A stretch of 64,000 nucleotides of DNA from an uncultured Anaerolineae bacterium (GCA_937927775.1 CALBEF010000031.1:62001-126000); one strand, 5' to 3'; positions 18,853-29,454 are shown, counted from the stretch's first letter. Notes: generated from the letters alone by a model not told the origin. Numbers and translations: made by a program.

Positions 18853-20091
18853 TTACGGCAGGCGCCAATATTCGGCCGGCGCGTCCGTCCAGTGCGGCAT
18901 GCTCAGCCCGCCGGGGTCGAACACGATCTGGCCGGCGCGCACAGTCAGGGCGCACTCCAGCTTCTTGTCGCCAATGATCTTCGCGCGCCCGCAATCGACA
19001 AAGCCGAACTGCCCCTCGCGCAGCGTGAACACGGCCACATCCGCGCACGCGCCGGCGCTCAGATGCCCCAGCTCGGGGTGGCCGATCTCGCTGGCCGGAT
19101 TGATTGTGGACATCCGAATGACCTCCGGCAAAGAGACGCCCAGATTGAGGATTTTGCTCATGGTGGTTTGCATGTCGATCACCGACCCGTTCATGTTGCG
19201 TATATGCAGGTCGGTGCTGATCGAGTCCGGCGCAAATCCCTGCGCAATGGCGGGCGCCGCATTGCGGAACCAGAAGCTGGCCGCGCCGTGTCCCAGATCG
19301 AAGACAATGCCGCGCTCGCGCGCCTTGAACAGATAGTCATATACCCGGCCCTGCGCATCGATGATCGGGAACTGCTGCGCGAAGACATGTGTGTGGATGT
19401 CGCCCGGCCGCATCTTCTTCAATAACAGATCGGGATAGGTGCGCTCCGGGCGCGGCCAGAAATCGACCATCACCGGCTTGCCGCACAATTCACCAGCCTT
19501 CACCGCCTGATCGACGCAGGCCCACGGCGTGTGCAGTTCGTCCCAGGGCTTGTGTGTCCAGTAGTGCGCCGCCTTGACGCCCACGCAAATGTCCGGGTAG
19601 GCCAGCACAGTCGAGGCAGCCAGCTCGGCGTCGAAGTTGCGCGGATCCTGCTCGAAGTCGCCGATCATGCCCTGGTCGACGATGTTGACGTAGGCGAAGA
19701 TGCGCGTTTTGGCGCGGTCGATGACGGTGTGTTTGAAATGGCGCAGGTGGCGCGCGCCGGCCGTGCCGGTGTCCACCATCGTGGTTGCGCCGCTGCGGAA
19801 AGAGTGCGCATCGGCGAGCACGCTTAAGCCTTCAGGTTCGCCTTCCGGCGCGCGGGTGTGATACACATGCGCGTGCATGTCGAGGATGCCGGGGGTGACG
19901 ATGTGGCCCGATACATCCACGACTCTAGCTGCGCGCGCCGGGTCAATGTCGGGGGCAACGGCTGCGATGGTGTCGCCGGCGATCGCCACATCGCGCGTGC
20001 CATCGATGCCATTCTTCGGATCGATGACGCGGCCGCCTTTTAACAACAACGAATACGGTTTGTCAGAGGGTTGGGGTTGAGATTGGGACAT
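18853..20091 (-). CDS. Amidohydrolase/deacetylase-family metallohydrolase
   Basis: 412 aa; LLKGGRVIDPKNGIDGTRDVAIAGDTIAAV...VTPGILDMHAHVYH. Confidence 0.88.
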   Translation of the reverse strand: MSQSQPQPSDKPYSLLLKGGRVIDPKNGIDGTRDVAIAGDTIAAVAPDIDPARAARVVDVSGHIVTPGILDMHAHVYHTRAPEGEPEGLSVLADAHSFRSGATTMVDTGTAGARHLRHFKHTVIDRAKTRIFAYVNIVDQGMIGDFEQDPRNFDAELAASTVLAYPDICVGVKAAHYWTHKPWDELHTPWACVDQAVKAGELCGKPVMVDFWPRPERTYPDLLLKKMRPGDIHTHVFAQQFPIIDAQGRVYDYLFKARERGIVFDLGHGAASFWFRNAAPAIAQGFAPDSISTDLHIRNMNGSVIDMQTTMSKILNLGVSLPEVIRMSTINPASEIGHPELGHLSAGACADVAVFTLREGQFGFVDCGRAKIIGDKKLECALTVRAGQIVFDPGGLSMPHWTDAPAEYWRLP

Positions 20092-20170
20092 GGAATTTCA
20101 TCTCGCCGGCACACTCAGCCGCCGGCGCCGCCTGTTGTGGTCAGCCGGATTATAGGCCGGCACCCCCCGC

Positions 20171-20247
20171 TGAATCCCCAATCGCCAATCGTCACTCCTC
20201 AATCGTCAATCGTCAATCCTCAATCCTCAATCGTCAATCGTCAATTG
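20171..20247. repeat. Degenerate 7-bp tandem repeat, 11 units (TCAATCG), followed by inverted-orientation AATTGACAATC
   Basis: Direct reading of the divergent intergenic region. Confidence 0.95.
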
Positions 20248-20284
20248 AATTGACAATCCCCCCTCGCCAATTGACAATCGCGCC

Positions 20285-21232
20285 ATGTTGCTTGTATTCA
20301 TCCCCCATCCCGCCCTCGACAAGACGGTGGTTTTGCCGCATTTCGAGGTGGGCCGCACGTTTCGCACAACCGACATGCGCCAGCAGGCCGGCGGCAAGGG
20401 CTACAACTTTGCGCGCGCCCTGCGCTGTCTGGGCGGTCAATGTGTGGTCGCCGGCCCGCTGGCCGGCCACATCGGCCACATGGTGCGCGACCTGGCCGAA
20501 GCAGAGGGCATTGCCAGTGACCCCGTGTGGATAGCCGGCCAGACCCGTGTGTGTCTCGACATCGTGGACGCCGGCAACGGCGTCATCACCGAAGTGTACG
20601 AGAACGGCCCGCGCATCGACGCAGACGACTGGGCCCGCATCGCGGCGCATGTGGCGCAGGCGGCCTTGCGTTGCTGCAACGCGCGCGCCAGCGCCCTGGC
20701 GGTGTGCGGCGGCTTTCTGCCCGGCGCTCCGCCGCACGCCTTGCGCGACATCGTGGCCGCCGCGCATACGGCCGGCATCCCAGCCTGGCTCGACACCTAC
20801 GGGCCGCAACTGGCCGGCGCGCTGGCGTTGAACCCCGAACTGGTCAAGATCAACCAGCACGAGGCCGCCGATCTGGTCGAGCACGCAGCGGACACGCCGG
20901 CCGATGCGTTGCGCGCTGCGCAGACGTTGCAGCAACGCGGCGCGCAGGCCGTGATCATCACGCTGGGCAAGCTCGGCGCGGTCGGCGTCGGTGCCCAGGG
21001 TCAGACGGTCGGCTGGGCCGCGCCCAACACAGGCGGCATGTTTCCGGTGGGCAGCGGCGATTCATTGTTCGCCGGCCTGGCCTGGGGATTGGAGCAGGGC
21101 TGGCCGTTGCGCGACGCGCTACGTCTGGGCATTGCAGCCGGCGCAGCCAACACCTTGCAGCCCGGCGCAGCCTTGTTCGAGCGCGCCCAGGTCGAGGCAC
21201 TGCTGGCGCGCATTCAGCCGCTCTCAGTCTGA
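20285..21232 (+). CDS. PfkB-family sugar kinase (1-phosphofructokinase/tagatose-6-P kinase-like)
   Basis: 315 aa; QAGGKGYNFARALRCLGG and FPVGSGDSLFAGLAWGL PfkB signatures. Confidence 0.85.
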   Translation: MLLVFIPHPALDKTVVLPHFEVGRTFRTTDMRQQAGGKGYNFARALRCLGGQCVVAGPLAGHIGHMVRDLAEAEGIASDPVWIAGQTRVCLDIVDAGNGVITEVYENGPRIDADDWARIAAHVAQAALRCCNARASALAVCGGFLPGAPPHALRDIVAAAHTAGIPAWLDTYGPQLAGALALNPELVKINQHEAADLVEHAADTPADALRAAQTLQQRGAQAVIITLGKLGAVGVGAQGQTVGWAAPNTGGMFPVGSGDSLFAGLAWGLEQGWPLRDALRLGIAAGAANTLQPGAALFERAQVEALLARIQPLSV

Positions 21233-21970
21233 GGCCAGCAGCCGCTCGACCCGTTGTGTCAGCACAGATTTGGGCGCCGCGCCCACGATGCGATCGGCCT
21301 CGCGCCCGCGCTTGAAGAGGATGAGGGTGGGAATACCCATGATGCTGAGCCGGCCGGCCCAGCGCGAGTTTTCGTCGGTGTTCACTTTGGCCACACGCAA
21401 GCGCCCGGCGTACTCGCGCGCGATCTCCTCGACCATCGGCGACACGGTGCGACACGGGCCGCACCACGGCGCCCAGAAGTCCACCAGCACCGGCAGGGGC
21501 GACTGCAACACGCGCGTCTCGAACGTGTCGTCGGTGACAACGATCACGCCGCTATCGCCGCCGCCTGTCGCGTCGCGCGCCGGCTCCTTTTTTAACAATC
21601 CACTGGGGCCGCTGACAGGGCCGGGTTCGGGGCCGCGTTCGAGCAGGTATTCCAGATGCGCGCGCACGGCTTCGATGTTGACTGCGCCTTCGATGCGCGC
21701 GCGCTCGCGGCCGGCGCGCCAGAACACCAGCGTCGGCACGCGCGTCACGCGATAGCGTTCCATCAGCGCGCCGTCTTTGACGTTCTCGACCCGCACGATC
21801 AACGCCTGCCCGACGTAAGCGCGCGCCAACTCTTCGAGCGTTGGAATCATAGCCCGGCAGTGTTCGCAGTCTGGCGTCTCGAACACCAGCAGCATGGGCA
21901 GGCCGGCCTTCAACACGCGCTCCAGATTCTGGGCGCTGGTTTTCACCGGGACATCGAAAACGGCAAGCAC
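21224..21970 (-). CDS. Tandem two-domain thioredoxin (CEHC and CGPC active sites)
   Basis: [19 protein letters not shown] and [25 protein letters not shown] start at 21970 with upstream GGAGAG. Confidence 0.88.
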   Translation of the reverse strand: MLAVFDVPVKTSAQNLERVLKAGLPMLLVFETPDCEHCRAMIPTLEELARAYVGQALIVRVENVKDGALMERYRVTRVPTLVFWRAGRERARIEGAVNIEAVRAHLEYLLERGPEPGPVSGPSGLLKKEPARDATGGGDSGVIVVTDDTFETRVLQSPLPVLVDFWAPWCGPCRTVSPMVEEIAREYAGRLRVAKVNTDENSRWAGRLSIMGIPTLILFKRGREADRIVGAAPKSVLTQRVERLLASD

Positions 21971-22111
21971 GGTTCTCTCCTGATTGGCGCGCCCGGCGCG
22001 CAGGCGACTGGCATCCGCAATGCCGGGCCGGGCAATTTGCACAGCGTGTTTCTAACGGTTGAGCGTCCTGGTCGCTAGTGACATTCGGCCTGTTTTTGGG
22101 GCGAGGGGTCG

Positions 22112-22137
22112 CGCCCGGCTGCGCGGGCAGCCGGGCG
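22112..22137 (+). promoter_or_regulatory. 11-bp stem hairpin in the rarA leader
   Basis: CGCCCGGCTGC-gcgg-GCAGCCGGGCG. Confidence 0.6.
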
Positions 22138-22152
22138 TGTATCATCGTTGAT

Positions 22153-23556
22153 ATGGCTGTGGATTTGTTCGACAACGCGTCGGCAGAACGCGCCAAACGC
22201 GAGGCGCCGCTGGCCGACCGCATGCGCCCGCGCACGCTGGATGAGTTTGTCGGCCAGGAGCACATCGTCGGGCCGGGCAAACTGCTGCGCCGCGCCATCG
22301 AATCCGACCGGCTGTTCTCGTCCATCATCTTCTGGGGGCCGCCGGGCACTGGCAAAACGACGCTGGCGCGCATCATCTCCAATCGCACACAGAGCCACTT
22401 CGAGACGCTCAACGCCGTGATGGCCGGCGTGGCCGACATCCGCCGCGTGGTGGCCGAGGCGCGCGAGCGCCGCAAGCTGTATCGCCGGCGCACCATCCTG
22501 CTGGTCGATGAAATCCACCGCTTTAACAAAGCGCAACAAGATGCGTTGCTGCCGCACGTCGAGGACGGCACCATCATCCTGATCGGCGCAACCACCGAGA
22601 ACCCCTACTTCGAGGTGAACAGCGCGCTCATCTCGCGCTCACGGCTGTTCCAGCTCAACGTGTTGACCGACGCGCACGTGCAGGCGTTGATGCGGCGCGC
22701 GCTGGCCGACACCGAGCGCGGCTATGGCACGCGCCAGATTGCGATCGACGAAGACGCGCTGGCGCATCTGGCGCGGGTAGCCGGCGGCGACGCCCGCAAC
22801 GCCCTAAACGCGCTCGAACTGGCCGTCGAGTCCACCCAGCCCGGCCCGGATGGTGTGGTGCGCATCGATCTGGCGGTGGCGCAGGACAGCATCCAGCGCC
22901 GCGCGATCCTGTACGACAAGGAAGGCGACGCGCACTACGACACGATCAGCGCCTTTATTAAAAGTGTGCGCGGCAGTGACCCGGACGCCGCGCTGTACTG
23001 GCTGGCCAAGATGATTTACGCCGGCGAAGACCCGCGCTTTATCATGCGCCGGCTGCTCATTCTGGCCGGCGAGGATATCGGCCTGGCCGAGCCGATGGGG
23101 CTGGTGGTGGCTGCGGCTGCCTCACAGGCGCTGGACTGGGTGGGCATGCCGGAGGGCATCTTTCCGCTGGTCGAGGCGACGTTGTTTCTCGCCACCGCGC
23201 CCAAGTCCAACACCGCCACGCATTATTTCAACGCCCGCGCGCAGATCGAACGAGAAGGCGCCGGCGACGTGCCCGATCATTTGAAAGACGCCAACCGCGA
23301 CGCAAAGGGGCTGGGCCACGGCAAAGGCTATGTGTATCCGCACGCTTTCGACGAACACTGGGCGCCGCAGAACTATCTGCCGCGCGAGATTGCCGGCATG
23401 ACGTTCTACACGCCCAGCGGGGTTGGCTATGAGGGGACGGTGGCCGAGCGGCTGGAACGCTGGCGGGACGCGCAACGCCGGGCGCTGGGTATCGAGGGGC
23501 GCGCCGGGCCGCGCCTCAGCCACGCCGAAGTGGAGCGCATGAAGCGCGAGCGGTAA
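22153..23556 (+). CDS. rarA: Replication-associated recombination protein A (MgsA/RarA AAA+ ATPase)
   Basis: [81 protein letters not shown]. Confidence 0.95.
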   Translation: MAVDLFDNASAERAKREAPLADRMRPRTLDEFVGQEHIVGPGKLLRRAIESDRLFSSIIFWGPPGTGKTTLARIISNRTQSHFETLNAVMAGVADIRRVVAEARERRKLYRRRTILLVDEIHRFNKAQQDALLPHVEDGTIILIGATTENPYFEVNSALISRSRLFQLNVLTDAHVQALMRRALADTERGYGTRQIAIDEDALAHLARVAGGDARNALNALELAVESTQPGPDGVVRIDLAVAQDSIQRRAILYDKEGDAHYDTISAFIKSVRGSDPDAALYWLAKMIYAGEDPRFIMRRLLILAGEDIGLAEPMGLVVAAAASQALDWVGMPEGIFPLVEATLFLATAPKSNTATHYFNARAQIEREGAGDVPDHLKDANRDAKGLGHGKGYVYPHAFDEHWAPQNYLPREIAGMTFYTPSGVGYEGTVAERLERWRDAQRRALGIEGRAGPRLSHAEVERMKRER

Positions 23557-23577
23557 AGGCCGAATCGCGCCCCCACC

Positions 23578-24555
23578 TCACGGCGTCCAGCCGGCCACCT
23601 GCGCCATCAGCACCCAGAACGCTTTGGCCAGGCGCACCTTGCCCATGCTGTTCAGGTGGCCGGCGTTCATTTCCGTGGTGTAGTTCGGGCAGATGGCCGG
23701 GTAGTCGAGTTTATCGTCTGGGAAGTTCTCGCATTTGGTGGGATTGTTCGGCTCGCAATAGCGCGCGCCGTCGCGGTTGTCGAAGCACGGCCTGCCGGCC
23801 GGATCGCGCGCTTCGATGTCCGCCACATCGAACAGAATCCTGTTGTTGGCCCGCGCATAGGCGCGCATCTGGTTGTTGAAGTCGGTCGACTCGGCCGTGC
23901 CCACGCCGCGCGACAGGCTGGTCGTCCACAGGATGAATTGCCTGCCGGGATAGCGGGCGGCGAACGCCTCGTAGTCGTAGATGTCGTTGACGGCTTTGTT
24001 GTTGGCAAAAAAGCCCGCTGACTTGCTTGCGATGGTCGAGCCGGCGCCCACCTCGCCGTAACTGAACTGGAACGACAATACATCGTACTGAGCGGCAACC
24101 GGCCCGGCCTGCGCGATGAAGCAGGACACCAGTTCGTACCACGCGCTGCATCCGCGCTCCGGCCACCATTGATAGCGCCACCTGCTGCGGTCGTATTTGA
24201 GGTTGGCCACCAGGCCGGTCGATTGGCCGGTGACCGGATCGGGCCGCTTGCAGCCGATCGGCGCGGCGCTGGCCGACGGGTATTGCAGGCAATCCAGACC
24301 GCTATCGATGTTTGCCCCTACTGACTTGTCAAAGTAGATCATGCGCAGTTCCCGCGCCGCCCGGATATAGCGATCAGGGATGTGGTCGAACAGGGCGATG
24401 GATGTGTGGTCGACGAGGATGGGCCGGCTTTGCGCAGGGGTCGGCGCGGGCAGCCGCCCCGCATCGCGCGCGTCTGCGCTGGTTTCAAGAGGCGTCGCCA
24501 TCACGGTCAGCGCCAGAATGCCGATCAATGCCAATCCAATCACTCGCTTCATCAT
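23578..24555 (-). CDS. Secreted, possibly SGNH-hydrolase-like protein
   Basis: Signal peptide; MIYFDKSVGANIDSGL (SVG block) and C-terminal NAGHLNSMGKVRLAKAFWVL, resembling a block V His. Confidence 0.5.
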   Translation of the reverse strand: MMKRVIGLALIGILALTVMATPLETSADARDAGRLPAPTPAQSRPILVDHTSIALFDHIPDRYIRAARELRMIYFDKSVGANIDSGLDCLQYPSASAAPIGCKRPDPVTGQSTGLVANLKYDRSRWRYQWWPERGCSAWYELVSCFIAQAGPVAAQYDVLSFQFSYGEVGAGSTIASKSAGFFANNKAVNDIYDYEAFAARYPGRQFILWTTSLSRGVGTAESTDFNNQMRAYARANNRILFDVADIEARDPAGRPCFDNRDGARYCEPNNPTKCENFPDDKLDYPAICPNYTTEMNAGHLNSMGKVRLAKAFWVLMAQVAGWTP

Positions 24556-24691
24556 GCCACCTCAGCGCAGGCAATAATCCCACATTCTGGCAGGGGAAGC
24601 GCGTCGGTCTGGGTGGCAGAGCAAGCCCGGCGGCCTGCCCTGCTTTTGCCGGCCAGTGCTCTCGTCGCCGCGCAACTCAAGCTGCGCCGGC

Positions 24692-26281
24692 CTACAACAC
24701 GCCCCCCAGCATCCACGGATTGAACTCGGCTTCGCCCACGTCCTGCGCCTCGCTTTTGGTTTGCCGTCCCGAAGCCACCGCGATCATCAATTCGAACAGG
24801 TCGTCTGCCACGCGCTGCATCGGCTCGCCATCCAGAATGCGGCCGGCGTTCACATCCATGTCCTCCTCCATGCGCCGGTACAGGTCGGAGTTGCTGGCGA
24901 CCTTGATGCTGGGCGCCGGCTTGAACCCGAACACCGAGCCGCGCCCGGTGGTGAACACAACCAGATTGCACCCGCCGGCCACCTGCCCGGTGACCGCCAC
25001 AGGATCATAGCCGGGCGAATCCATGAAACTAAACCCGCGCGCCGTCACCGGCGCCGCGTAGTCGAACACATCCACCAGCGGCGCGCTGCCGGCTTTGGCG
25101 ATCGCGCCGAGCGACTTCTCGTAGATCGTCGTCAGCCCGCCGGCCTTGTTGCCGGGGCTGGGGTTGTTGTCGATCTCCAGATTCAGCCGCGCGGCGTGGG
25201 CCTCCCACCAGCGCACCTTTTCCATCAACTTGCCGGCCACTTCGGCGCTGACGGCGCGCCGCGCCAGCAAATGCTCTGCGCCGTAAATCTCCGGCGTCTC
25301 GGCCAGCACCACACTGCCGCCGTGCTGAACCAGTCGGTCGGCAGCCAGGCCAAGCGCCGGGTTGGCGGTCACGCCGCTCCAGCCATCGCTGCCGCCACAC
25401 TGCAAGGCCACCATCAACTCCGAGACCGGCTGCGGCGAGCGGGGCGTTGCATTGACCACGGGCAACAGCGTCTCGACGGCGGCAATGCCGGCCTGCACGG
25501 TCCTGCGGATGCCGCCTTCTTCCTGGATAGTCAGCAGGACAGGCGCGCGGCTTTCTCCCCGCGTGTCCAGAGCGTGATTGCGGATCAGGTCGGCCATCTG
25601 GTTGGCTTCACAGCCGAGGCCGACCAGCACACAGGCCGCGACGTTGGGGTGACGCGCCATGCCGGCCAGCACGCGCTGCAACAACACGTAATCGGCCCCG
25701 CCTGCGCGCGTGGCGCAGCCGGCGTGATGCGCCAGCGCGATGACACCATCGACGTTGGGATAGCCGGCCAGTCGCTCGCGGGTGAAATGATGCGCGATTT
25801 GTCGGACGGTGTGGGCCGAGCAGTTGACTGTGCTGATGACGGCGATCATGTTGCGCGTGCCGGCGCGGCCGTCGGGCCGGCGATAGCCCATAAACAGCCG
25901 GCGCTCTGTTTCGGGGACGTAAGCCGGCGGGCGAGCGTCTGCGCCCCATTCATTTGGCCGTTCAAACTCATGAACGCCGAGATTGTGGGTGTGAACGTGT
26001 TCGCCCGGCGCGATATCGACGCTGGCCGCGCCGATGATCTGACCATAGCGCCGGATCGCCTGTCCAGCCGGAATGGCGCGCAGGGCGAATTTGTGGCCGG
26101 AGGGAATCGTCTGCGCGATCGTGATCGTTTGCGCGTCCGAGAGTCGCAGGGTCTGGCCGGGGGCAAGGGTAGTCCTGGCAATGGCCGCGTTATCGTCGGG
26201 GTGAAGGCGGATGGCGGCGCGGTCGAATGGAATTCCGCTCTCGCCGGGTGGCGGGATGAGAGTCAGGTTGTGAGTTGGCAT
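24692..26281 (-). CDS. UxaA-family hydrolase / altronate dehydratase-like (SAF domain plus UxaA catalytic domain)
   Basis: 529 aa; FMGYRRPDGRAGTRNMIAVISTVNCSA, LALQCGGSDGWSGVTANPALG-type motif. Confidence 0.9.
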   Translation of the reverse strand: MPTHNLTLIPPPGESGIPFDRAAIRLHPDDNAAIARTTLAPGQTLRLSDAQTITIAQTIPSGHKFALRAIPAGQAIRRYGQIIGAASVDIAPGEHVHTHNLGVHEFERPNEWGADARPPAYVPETERRLFMGYRRPDGRAGTRNMIAVISTVNCSAHTVRQIAHHFTRERLAGYPNVDGVIALAHHAGCATRAGGADYVLLQRVLAGMARHPNVAACVLVGLGCEANQMADLIRNHALDTRGESRAPVLLTIQEEGGIRRTVQAGIAAVETLLPVVNATPRSPQPVSELMVALQCGGSDGWSGVTANPALGLAADRLVQHGGSVVLAETPEIYGAEHLLARRAVSAEVAGKLMEKVRWWEAHAARLNLEIDNNPSPGNKAGGLTTIYEKSLGAIAKAGSAPLVDVFDYAAPVTARGFSFMDSPGYDPVAVTGQVAGGCNLVVFTTGRGSVFGFKPAPSIKVASNSDLYRRMEEDMDVNAGRILDGEPMQRVADDLFELMIAVASGRQTKSEAQDVGEAEFNPWMLGGVL

Positions 26282-26638
26282 AGGCGCCTGTTTGTCGCCG
26301 TCCGGGCAATGGGGCAGGCGTTCCTATTGTACGTGTTGTACGTGGGCCAGCGATGCTTCGCTGCGCTCAGCATGACAGGGGCAAGTGCCCCCGCAGGTTG
26401 AGAACCTCGATGCTATAATCCTCGCGCCGCCTTGCGCCATCACTCTGCACCGGATGGCGGCAGGTGACGCGCCCATATCAACATCTGCCATTGTTTGCTT
26501 CGCCTGTCGAAGCCCCGGCCGGCATCCAGCGCACTCACAGCAGCATCCTGGTTTTGGGCCGGCTGCCAGAAGGCGGTGTTTGAAGATGTTGGCTCAGGCC
26601 AGCGGCCGCCCCTGTTCGCAAAACGGAGGACGAGAGCA

Positions 26639-27283
26639 ATGACGATTCGCATTTTGATCGCCGACGATCACATGGTTGTGCGCCAGGGTTTGCGCATGTT
26701 CCTGTCGCTCGACCCGGACCTGGAGATCGTTGGCGAAGCCGCCGATGGCGCCGAAGCGGTCAAAAAGGCCCACGAGTTGAAGCCCGATGTCGTGCTGATG
26801 GACTTGCTCATGCCGGTCATGGATGGCATTAGCGCGATCGGGGCGATCCGGCGGGAGTTGCCCGACACCGAGGTGCTCGCGCTGACCAGTGTGCTGGAAG
26901 ATGCGTTGGTGATTGGCGCGGTGAAGGCCGGCGCCATTGGCTACATGCTCAAGGACACCCACGCCGATGAGTTGTGCCGCGCCATCAAGGCTGCCGCCGC
27001 CGGCCAGGTGCAACTTTCGCCCAGAGCTGCCGCGCGGCTGATGCGCGAGGTGCGCGTGCCCGACAGCCCGGAGACGCTTACCGAGCGCGAAACCGAAGTG
27101 CTGCGCCTGCTGGCGCAGGGCCAGTCGAACAAAGAGATCGCCTCCACGTTGACCATCGGCGAAAAGACCGTCAAGACGCACGTCAGCAACATTCTGTCCA
27201 AGCTGGGCGTGCAAAGCCGGACGCAAGCAGCGTTGTACGCGGTTCGCATCGGGCTGGTCAGCGCCGGCGCGGTCAATGCGTGA
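26639..27283 (+). CDS. NarL/LuxR-family response regulator
   Basis: MTIRILIADDHMVVRQGLRMFLSLDPDLEIVGEAADG...LTERETEVLRLLAQGQSNKEIASTL; SD GGAGGA. Confidence 0.95.
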   Translation: MTIRILIADDHMVVRQGLRMFLSLDPDLEIVGEAADGAEAVKKAHELKPDVVLMDLLMPVMDGISAIGAIRRELPDTEVLALTSVLEDALVIGAVKAGAIGYMLKDTHADELCRAIKAAAAGQVQLSPRAAARLMREVRVPDSPETLTERETEVLRLLAQGQSNKEIASTLTIGEKTVKTHVSNILSKLGVQSRTQAALYAVRIGLVSAGAVNA

Positions 27284-29439
27284 CTTCGGACCGTGACGGC
27301 CCGGGCGCTGCGCCGACGGGCGTCTGTCTGCGTGTCATGCCACTCCATCGCCTCCCCCGGCTTCTGGCGCTGTTCGAGAGCAGCCTGGTTCGCGTATCGA
27401 TTGCCGTGCTGCTCGTTCTGGCCGGCTACGCCGTGCTGTTCGTTTTCTTCTCTCGTGGCTATGCCGACCGCACGGTGGAGTTTCGGCGCCAGGAGTTGAA
27501 ACGGCTGGCGCAGATCGCGTTGAGCGTGGTCGAGCCGGCGCGCCAGCAACAGCGCGCCGGCCAGATTTCCCCGGAGCAGGCGCGCATGATCGGGCGCGAC
27601 CTGATCCGACGGATGTCCTACACCGACGAAGCCGGCAGCAACTATCTTTTCATGGGTAGTTACGACGGCGAAGTGTGGCTGCTGCCGTACAGCCCGCCGC
27701 GCGAGGGCGCCAATGAATTCGATCTGGTGGACGCCAGCGGTAAGAACATTACCCGGGAGCTGATTCGCGCGGCCACAAGCGCGTCTGGCGAGGGATATGT
27801 GGAGTATGACTACCCGCCGCCGGGCAGCGCCATCCCGCAGCGCAAGATCTCATACGTGGTCGGCATCCCGGAATGGGATAGTTATATCGGCACGGGCATG
27901 TACCTGGGCGACATCGAGGCGCGCACCCGGAACTATTTTCTGAACGCGCTGGTGCTCACACTTGGATTGACGGTGCTGATCTTCCTTGCCATCTTCATGA
28001 CCCTGCTGCCAACCGCCCGCTCGTACACCACATTACTGCGGTTGTTCGAGCATATCAGCCGCAACCCGGATGATGTGCCGGCAGTGCCGGTCGATCAATT
28101 CAGCGCCGGCACCGAGGGGTGGCGGCTGTTGACCGGCTTCCAAACCATGCTCGAACGCATCAAGGTCAACCGCCAGAAACTCCAGGAGAGCGAGCGGCAA
28201 CTGGAGCGGCGCGTCTCCGAGCGCACCCGCGAACTGTCCAATCTGCTGCAAGTCTCGCACGATGTCGCTTCGACGCTGGAGCTGGAACCTTTGCTCGGCC
28301 TGATCCTGGATCGCCTGAAGTCGGTGATCGATTACACCAGTTGCGCGATCTTTCTGTTGCAGGATGGGCGGCTGGTCAGTCTGGACTATCGAGGCCCGGC
28401 GCCGCGCGAGCAGATGCTGGCGCTGCGCCTGTCCAGGCCGTCTGCCGCCGAAGAGGTGTTTCGGCTGCGCGCGCCGGTGATCATCTCGGACGTGCGCGGC
28501 GATCACCGGCTGGCCCACGTATTTCGCCGGTCGGCCGGCGAGCACATGGACACTTTGTTTGGCTATATCCATTGCTGGATGGGCGTTCCGCTGATGGTGC
28601 AGGATCGCATGATCGGCGTGCTCAGCCTCGATCACAGCCAGGCCGGCTATTACACCGCCCGGCACGCTTCGGTGGCACTGGCAATCGCCAACCAGGCCGC
28701 CATTGCCATCGAGAACGCGCGCCTGTATCAGGAATCGCATCAGCTCGCCGCTCTGCAGGAGCGGCAACGGCTGGCCCGTGAGTTGCACGACTCGGTGTCG
28801 CAGGCGCTCTATGGCATTGCGCTGGGGGCGCGCACGGCCCGCCGGCTGCTCGACTCGGCCCAGGCCGAAGATCAGCGCGCCGCGCCTGCGGACTCTGTCC
28901 GAGCGGACTCTGTCCGAGACGACGCGTTGCGGCGCAAACTGGCCCAGCCGCTGGACTATGTGTTGCAACTTGCCGATGCCGGCATGGCTGAGATGCGCGC
29001 CCTTATCTTTGAGTTGCGCCCGGAATCGCTTCAGAACGAGGGGCTGGTGGCCGCGCTTTCCAAGCACGGCGCGTCGATGCAGGCTCGCCACCATATCGCC
29101 GTGGAGACCGAGTTCTGCGAAGAACCGCCTTTGTCTTTCGACTGCAAAGAGGCGCTGTATCGCATTGCCCAGGAAGCGTTGCACAATATCGTCAAGCATG
29201 CCAAAGCGACGCGGGCGAGCATTCGGCTGGCGAACGATGGCAACGGCGTCATGCTCGAAGTCCGGGACAACGGCGCCGGCTTTGACCCCAACGGCGACTT
29301 CCCCGGCCATCTCGGTCTCAGGTCGATGCGCGAGCGGATCGAAAAGCTCGGCGGGACGCTGACGATCGACAGCGCGCCGGGCCGGGGCGCCAGTGTTGTG
29401 GCGCGCTTGAGCTGTTCCCGGCGCCCGGCCAAAGGTTAA
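27280..29439 (+). CDS. NarL-type sensor histidine kinase (Cache sensor, GAF, HisKA_3, HATPase)
   Basis: Cache-like periplasmic segment between two TMs, GAF-like region, RQRLARELHDSVSQALYGI H-box, DNGAGFDPNGDFPGHLGLRSMRER. Start GTG 27280 (overlaps the RR stop) or ATG 27337. Confidence 0.93.
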   Translation: MTSDRDGPGAAPTGVCLRVMPLHRLPRLLALFESSLVRVSIAVLLVLAGYAVLFVFFSRGYADRTVEFRRQELKRLAQIALSVVEPARQQQRAGQISPEQARMIGRDLIRRMSYTDEAGSNYLFMGSYDGEVWLLPYSPPREGANEFDLVDASGKNITRELIRAATSASGEGYVEYDYPPPGSAIPQRKISYVVGIPEWDSYIGTGMYLGDIEARTRNYFLNALVLTLGLTVLIFLAIFMTLLPTARSYTTLLRLFEHISRNPDDVPAVPVDQFSAGTEGWRLLTGFQTMLERIKVNRQKLQESERQLERRVSERTRELSNLLQVSHDVASTLELEPLLGLILDRLKSVIDYTSCAIFLLQDGRLVSLDYRGPAPREQMLALRLSRPSAAEEVFRLRAPVIISDVRGDHRLAHVFRRSAGEHMDTLFGYIHCWMGVPLMVQDRMIGVLSLDHSQAGYYTARHASVALAIANQAAIAIENARLYQESHQLAALQERQRLARELHDSVSQALYGIALGARTARRLLDSAQAEDQRAAPADSVRADSVRDDALRRKLAQPLDYVLQLADAGMAEMRALIFELRPESLQNEGLVAALSKHGASMQARHHIAVETEFCEEPPLSFDCKEALYRIAQEALHNIVKHAKATRASIRLANDGNGVMLEVRDNGAGFDPNGDFPGHLGLRSMRERIEKLGGTLTIDSAPGRGASVVARLSCSRRPAKG
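28888..28917. repeat. 15-bp in-frame tandem duplication GCGGACTCTGTCCGA x2
   Basis: Encodes ADSVRADSVR, just after the H-box of the histidine kinase; unit is itself near-palindromic (CGGAC tct GTCCG). Confidence 0.95.
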
Positions 29440-29454
29440 GGTATCCTTTCGCGC

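Noticed and set aside
20171-20247. Possible CRISPR array
   Set aside because: Repeat period is 7 bp with no unique spacers; not a CRISPR architecture.
24656-26401. 581-aa plus-strand ORF
   Set aside because: Antisense to the altronate dehydratase-like gene.
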